Source of the DNA: Streptosporangiaceae bacterium
GTDB lineage: Bacteria > Actinomycetota > Actinomycetes > Streptosporangiales > Streptosporangiaceae
Length of the DNA stretch: 8,894 nt
Assembly (NCBI GenBank): GCA_030043395.1
Contig: JASHXW010000534.1
Coordinates: forward strand, 1-8,894
Direction of reading: 5' to 3'
The position numbers were made by a program, and so were the translations under genes. Position 1 is the stretch's first letter, and each line of letters starts with the position of its first letter. Positions 5,738 through 8,894 of this stretch are shown in pieces. The notes under the pieces were generated by a model. It saw nothing but the letters and a program-made list of their open reading frames with translations. It was not told the DNA's origin and ran no database searches.

Positions 5738-7462
5738 ATGATGGAGTTTCAAGGCACGCGGCGGCTGCTGCCGAACCTGCGGCTCGATGAATTGCTTGAC
5801 GAACTCCAGGCGCGGCTGCAGGCCGTCCTGTCCACCAGGGACCGGGTGTACTCGCTGCTCGAGGCCGTCGTCGCGGTGGGCTCCAACCTGGAACTGGAGA
5901 GCCTGCTGCGCAGCATCGTCGAGACGGCGGTGTCGCTGGTCGATGCCCGGTACGGGGCGATGGGCGTGATCGCCGAGGGCGCCGAGGCGCGGCTCGCCGA
6001 GTTCATCCCAGTCGGGCTCAGCCAGCAGGAAATCGATGCGATCGACCACTGGCCAGAGGGCAAGGGGCTGCTCGGCCTGCTGATCACCGACCCGCGGACC
6101 CTGCGGCTCAGCGATATCAAGGAGCACGCGGCCTCGTTCGGGTTCCCGCCCGGACACCCGCCGATGAAGTCATTCCTGGGCGCGCCGATCCGGATTCGCG
6201 GCGAGGTCTACGGGAACCTGTACCTGACCGAGAAGCGCGGAGGCGGCGAGTTCGACCCTGAGGACGAGGCCGTACTTGTGGCGCTGGCCGCGGCGGCGGG
6301 CGTCGCGATCGAGAATGCCAGGTTGTATGAGGAGGCCCGCAGGCAGCAGCGCTGGCTCGGCGCGACCGCCGAGATCACCCGGCACCTGCTGTCCGGCGGT
6401 GAGCCCGGAGACGCCTTGGCGATGATCACCGAGAAGGCGCTGGAGCTGACCGGCGCCGACATCGTGATGGTCGGCCTGCCGACCGAGGATGGCCAGCAAG
6501 TACTCATCGAGCACGCCGCTGGAGAGCTGGCCGGCGACGCACTGGGCATGGCGTTCTCGATGAAGGACTCAGTAACCGAGCAGATCATGCTCAACGGCGA
6601 CTCCGTCTCGATTCCGAACACGACCGCGGACGAGCGCATCAGCCAGACCGCGAGAGCCCGGCTCCAGCTCGGGCCGCTCGTCGTGGTCCCGCTTGGCGCC
6701 CCTGGCAACATCCGCGGAACGCTTGGCGCCGGGCGGCGGCCTGGCGCCCTTCCGCTCTCGCAGGCTGCCTCGGACATGCTCGCGACGTTCGCCGCGCAGG
6801 CCGCCATCGCGCTCGAGCTGGCCGAGCACCGCAGGCAAGCTGAGCAGATGGCCGTGTTCGAGGACCGCGACCGGATTGCCAGGGACCTGCATGATCTGGT
6901 CATCCAGCGGCTCTACGCCACCGGCATGTCGCTGCAAGGCGCGACGTCCATGATCACCTCACCCGAGGTGGCGGAACGGGTCGGCCGGTCGGTCGACGCG
7001 CTCGACGACACGATCAGGGAGATCCGCTCGGCGATCTTCGCGCTCCAGGCCCGCCACGAGGTGAAGCCGCCGAGCGTCAGGACCAGGATCCTGGCCGTCG
7101 CCCAGGAGATGACGCCAGCGCTGGGCTTCGCGCCGTCGTTGCAGCTCGACGGGCCACTGGATACGGCGATACCGGACGAGATCACTGATCACTTGCTGAC
7201 TGCGCTGCGTGAGTCGCTGTCCAACGCGGCCAGGCACGCGAACGCGACTCACGTCAGCGCAAGCGTCACGGTCGATGACTCTGTCATCCTGACCGTGCGA
7301 GACAACGGCGGCGGCATCGGCGAGACCAGCAGGCGCAGTGGCCTTGCCAATCTCGCGCAACGCGCGGAAGCGCTAGACGGGTCACTCGTGACCAGGCCCG
7401 CCCGGGAAGGCGGCACCGAGCTCGTCTGGCGAGTGCCGCTGGCTGGCCAGGTCGACTCGTAG
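5738..7462 (+). CDS. devS: DevS/DosT-like heme GAF sensor histidine kinase
   Basis: A 574-residue kinase, close to the 578 of M. tuberculosis DevS (DosS), with the same order: helix 10-45, GAF-A about 54-197, GAF-B about 218-363, HisKA_3 dimerisation about 374-440 and an ATPase domain about 480-570. His140 in FPPGHPPM matches the proximal heme ligand His149 of DosS, and Tyr162 matches the distal Tyr171. Gly76 stands where DosS has Glu87 and DosT has Gly85, so the heme pocket is DosT-like. The phosphoacceptor is His385 in RIARDLHD; ATP-site motifs are Asn496 in ESLSNAARHA, DNGGGIG (522-528) and SGLANLAQRA. No membrane segment is present, so it is cytosolic. The start at 5738 (or 5741) follows GGGAG; the frame is open to 5630 but would then run through the DevR box and candidate promoter. 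It probably phosphorylates the DevR encoded convergently downstream in response to O2, NO or CO. Confidence 0.92.
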   Translation: MMEFQGTRRLLPNLRLDELLDELQARLQAVLSTRDRVYSLLEAVVAVGSNLELESLLRSIVETAVSLVDARYGAMGVIAEGAEARLAEFIPVGLSQQEIDAIDHWPEGKGLLGLLITDPRTLRLSDIKEHAASFGFPPGHPPMKSFLGAPIRIRGEVYGNLYLTEKRGGGEFDPEDEAVLVALAAAAGVAIENARLYEEARRQQRWLGATAEITRHLLSGGEPGDALAMITEKALELTGADIVMVGLPTEDGQQVLIEHAAGELAGDALGMAFSMKDSVTEQIMLNGDSVSIPNTTADERISQTARARLQLGPLVVVPLGAPGNIRGTLGAGRRPGALPLSQAASDMLATFAAQAAIALELAEHRRQAEQMAVFEDRDRIARDLHDLVIQRLYATGMSLQGATSMITSPEVAERVGRSVDALDDTIREIRSAIFALQARHEVKPPSVRTRILAVAQEMTPALGFAPSLQLDGPLDTAIPDEITDHLLTALRESLSNAARHANATHVSASVTVDDSVILTVRDNGGGIGETSRRSGLANLAQRAEALDGSLVTRPAREGGTELVWRVPLAGQVDS

Positions 7463-7488
7463 CCAGCCAGGCCCTAGCCGGGCTGGCT
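7461..7488. terminator. Shared bidirectional terminator of devS and devR
   Basis: AGCCAGCC (7461-7468) pairs exactly with GGCTGGCT (7481-7488). Inside, GGC (7470-7472) pairs with GCC (7477-7479) after one A.G mismatch, leaving the loop CCTA. The devS stop codon (7460-7462) overlaps the left arm and the devR stop (7474-7476) lies in the loop, so one hairpin forms the 3' end of both messages. No T-tract is present. Confidence 0.7.
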
Positions 7489-8175
7489 GCGGTGCAGGTG
7501 CTCGTGCTCGCCGTCGTGCTCGTCGAACAGCCTCGCCGCGTACGCGGCCGCCTGGGTTCGCCGCTCCATGCCGAGCTTGGCGAACAAGGCGGAGACGTAG
7601 TTCTTCACGGTCTTCTCGGCCAGGAAGAGCCGCTCGCCGATCTGACGGTTCGTCAGCCCCTCGCCGATGAGCTCGAGTATCTTCCGCTCCTGCCCGGTAA
7701 GGCCGGACAGCGGGTCGTCGCGATGAGACTGGTCACGCATCCTGGCCATGACGCGGCTTGCCGCCTCAGAGTCGAGCAGCGAGTGTCCCGCCGCGACCGT
7801 CCGGACAGCTCCGACTAGGTCCGTCCCGCGGATCTGCTTCAGGACATATCCGGAAGCGCCGGCCATGATCGCGTCGAACAGCGCCTCGTCGTCCCCGAAG
7901 GAGGTCAGCATGAGGCAGGCCACGTCGGGCAGCCGGGAGCGGATGTCGCGGCAGACGCTGACCCCGTCGCCGTCCGGCAGCCGGACGTCAAGCACCGCGA
8001 CGTCCGGCTTCAGCGCGGGGATCCGGGCCAGTGCTGACGCCGCCGTCCCCGCCTCGCCGATGACCGTGATGTCGGGTTCTGCCTCCAGCAGCTCGCGGAC
8101 GCCGCGCCGGACGATCTCGTGATCGTCGAGCAGGAACACCCGGATCTGACCGGCGTGCTGCGTGTTCTCGTCCAT
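7474..8175 (-). CDS. devR: DevR/DosR-like NarL-family response regulator
   Basis: A 233-residue regulator with a receiver domain (11-127) and a LuxR-type helix-turn-helix (158-215), aligned without gaps to M. tuberculosis DevR over the regions I can recall. Phosphoacceptor Asp63 lies in [11 protein letters not shown]; acidic pocket Asp17/Asp18, Thr91 and Lys113 are present. The recognition segment [11 protein letters not shown] keeps Lys188, Lys191 and Asn192, matching Lys179, Lys182 and Asn183 that contact DNA in DevR, so the same GGGAC-type box should be read. Thr207 matches Thr198 of DevR. The C terminus differs: a His/Glu-rich tail (219-229) with four His. The ATG at 8175 is chosen; GAGG lies only three bases before it. 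A TTG at 8184, four bases after GGAGG, is a fair alternative that adds three residues. It probably shares a transcript with the nitroreductase gene upstream and pairs with the convergent kinase. Confidence 0.93.
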   Translation of the reverse strand: MDENTQHAGQIRVFLLDDHEIVRRGVRELLEAEPDITVIGEAGTAASALARIPALKPDVAVLDVRLPDGDGVSVCRDIRSRLPDVACLMLTSFGDDEALFDAIMAGASGYVLKQIRGTDLVGAVRTVAAGHSLLDSEAASRVMARMRDQSHRDDPLSGLTGQERKILELIGEGLTNRQIGERLFLAEKTVKNYVSALFAKLGMERRTQAAAYAARLFDEHDGEHEHLHRSQPG

Positions 8176-8203
8176 GTTCCTCAAGCGCCCTCCGGGCCAG
8201 CCG

Positions 8204-8209
8204 ATACTA
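8204..8209 (-). promoter_or_regulatory. Possible internal -10 for devR
   Basis: TAGTAT on the minus strand fits TANNNT and lies in the 39-bp gap between the nitroreductase stop and devR. The -35 region would fall inside the end of the nitroreductase gene and shows only a weak match (GATGAC). It could give devR expression independent of the upstream gene. Weak evidence. Confidence 0.25.
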
Positions 8210-8214
8210 CAAAC

Positions 8215-8894
8215 CTAGAGCAGAACGTCATCGACTGCTCGCCTCACGCTGACCTCTGACCGCCCGCTCGTGCCGAACCGCAGCACCATCTGCGGGTACG
8301 CGCCGTCGCACAGCGCGCTGGACACGAAAGAGCGAAGCGGGACGATCTCCAGCGGCTGGGTGTGCAGCGCCGCGCTCACGCCGCAGCTGCTGGCAAGCAG
8401 CAAGATCCGCTGCAACGCCTGGCCTGCGCTGATCCAGTTTTCCGGCCCGTCTGCCTTCGTGGTGAGAACCGTGACCAGGCCAGCCGACCTGGGCACGGCC
8501 GCCTGGCCGGTCGGGGGCAGGCCCCAGCCATGCCCGTGCGCGAAGTCGCGGCCGGGGAAGGGCGGCTCGACGCGGTCCGGGCGGCCAGGGTAGGACGTGG
8601 CTGGCACGCCGTCGCGCCTGGGACTGCCGGGCGGTGGCGCCCACTTCGAGGCCTCGCGCACCCTGGCTGGATCCATCCGCAGCGCCCAGTCAGCCGCCTC
8701 CACGATCGAGGAGAGCACATGACGCGGTGCGTCCTGCGCCATCGGCTGCAGCGTGGCCTTCTCCTTGGCCGCCTCGTCGCGCAGCAACTGCGCGAACCCG
8801 GCCGGCAGCGGCTCGGCATCGAAGCCGCCCCGGTGGGTACGACGCCGGGTTATCTCGGCGAACAGCTGGCGCTCGTAGTCGGCTGGCGGCTTCT
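8215..8894 (-). CDS. Acg-like FMN-binding nitroreductase-family protein, 5' end cut off
   Basis: The frame is open to the window edge, so only the C-terminal 225 residues are present; Acg-family proteins are about 330 residues, so roughly 100 are missing. The first visible part, around RQLFAEITRRRTHRGGFDAEPLP (read from 8871 downwards), is the family's characteristic LFxxIxRRRTxRxxF segment. Later markers are GQALQRILLLASSCGVSA, PLEIVPLR, PQMVLRFG and the closing VRRAVDDVLL, all at their usual places. Acg-type proteins are two fused nitroreductase halves that hold FMN under a lid; many belong to the DosR regulon, yet they are poor nitroreductases and may store or sequester flavin. A TTG-initiated start at 8787 would remove a conserved segment and is not credible. 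The gene is 39 bp upstream of devR on the same strand, which suggests one operon. Family is secure; activity is not. Confidence 0.88.
   Translation of the reverse strand, partial: KPPADYERQLFAEITRRRTHRGGFDAEPLPAGFAQLLRDEAAKEKATLQPMAQDAPRHVLSSIVEAADWALRMDPARVREASKWAPPPGSPRRDGVPATSYPGRPDRVEPPFPGRDFAHGHGWGLPPTGQAAVPRSAGLVTVLTTKADGPENWISAGQALQRILLLASSCGVSAALHTQPLEIVPLRSFVSSALCDGAYPQMVLRFGTSGRSEVSVRRAVDDVLL

Noticed and set aside
7492..8122. Plus-strand open frames opposite devR
   Set aside because: They are antisense to a DevR gene whose catalytic and DNA-contact residues are all conserved; the products have low-complexity Ser/Ala/Arg composition.
1..8894. Mobile elements, CRISPR arrays, tRNA or rRNA genes
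   Set aside because: I saw no transposase, terminal inverted repeats, regularly spaced repeats, or tRNA/rRNA signature. Composition looks uniform across the window.

Overview
The window is GC-rich DNA with actinobacterial gene content: a DevR/DevS (DosR/DosS) type two-component pair, an Acg-like flavin nitroreductase, a sedolisin (S53) peptidase, GC-rich hairpin terminators without T-tracts, and Shine-Dalgarno sites such as AAGGAGG. A soil actinomycete of the Streptosporangiales type would fit, but the sequence does not fix the taxon. There are seven protein-coding genes, two of them cut by the window edges. No rRNA, tRNA, CRISPR array or insertion sequence is visible.

Left region (1-3680). 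The 3' part of a secreted S53 peptidase (+) ends at 1341. It faces a TetR-family repressor gene (-) across a strong hairpin. The TetR gene is divergent from a gene for a secreted protein of unknown function with seven cysteines (+, 2542-3624). The 369 bp between them hold two inverted repeats that could be operators, a possible promoter for each gene and a structured leader. The TetR protein may therefore control the secreted protein.

Right region (3684-8894). This looks like a hypoxia/NO/redox module. A membrane diheme cytochrome b (-) carries a large extracytoplasmic insertion and a degenerate quinol-oxidation motif. It is divergent from a DevS/DosT-like heme sensor histidine kinase (+). 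Their shared promoter region holds a perfect 16-bp palindrome of the DevR-box form GGGAC-N4-GTCCC, placed at about -36 to a candidate kinase promoter. The kinase gene meets its likely partner devR (-) tail to tail; both stop codons lie in one hairpin. Upstream of devR on the same strand, about 39 bp away, is the 3' part of an Acg-like nitroreductase gene, probably in the same operon.

Working model (inference): the kinase senses O2, NO or CO through a GAF heme and phosphorylates DevR. DevR then acts on the palindrome between the kinase and cytochrome b genes, linking hypoxia sensing to a non-standard cytochrome b. The least described parts are that cytochrome b, the convergent devS/devR layout, and the secreted seven-cysteine protein with its operator-rich upstream region.
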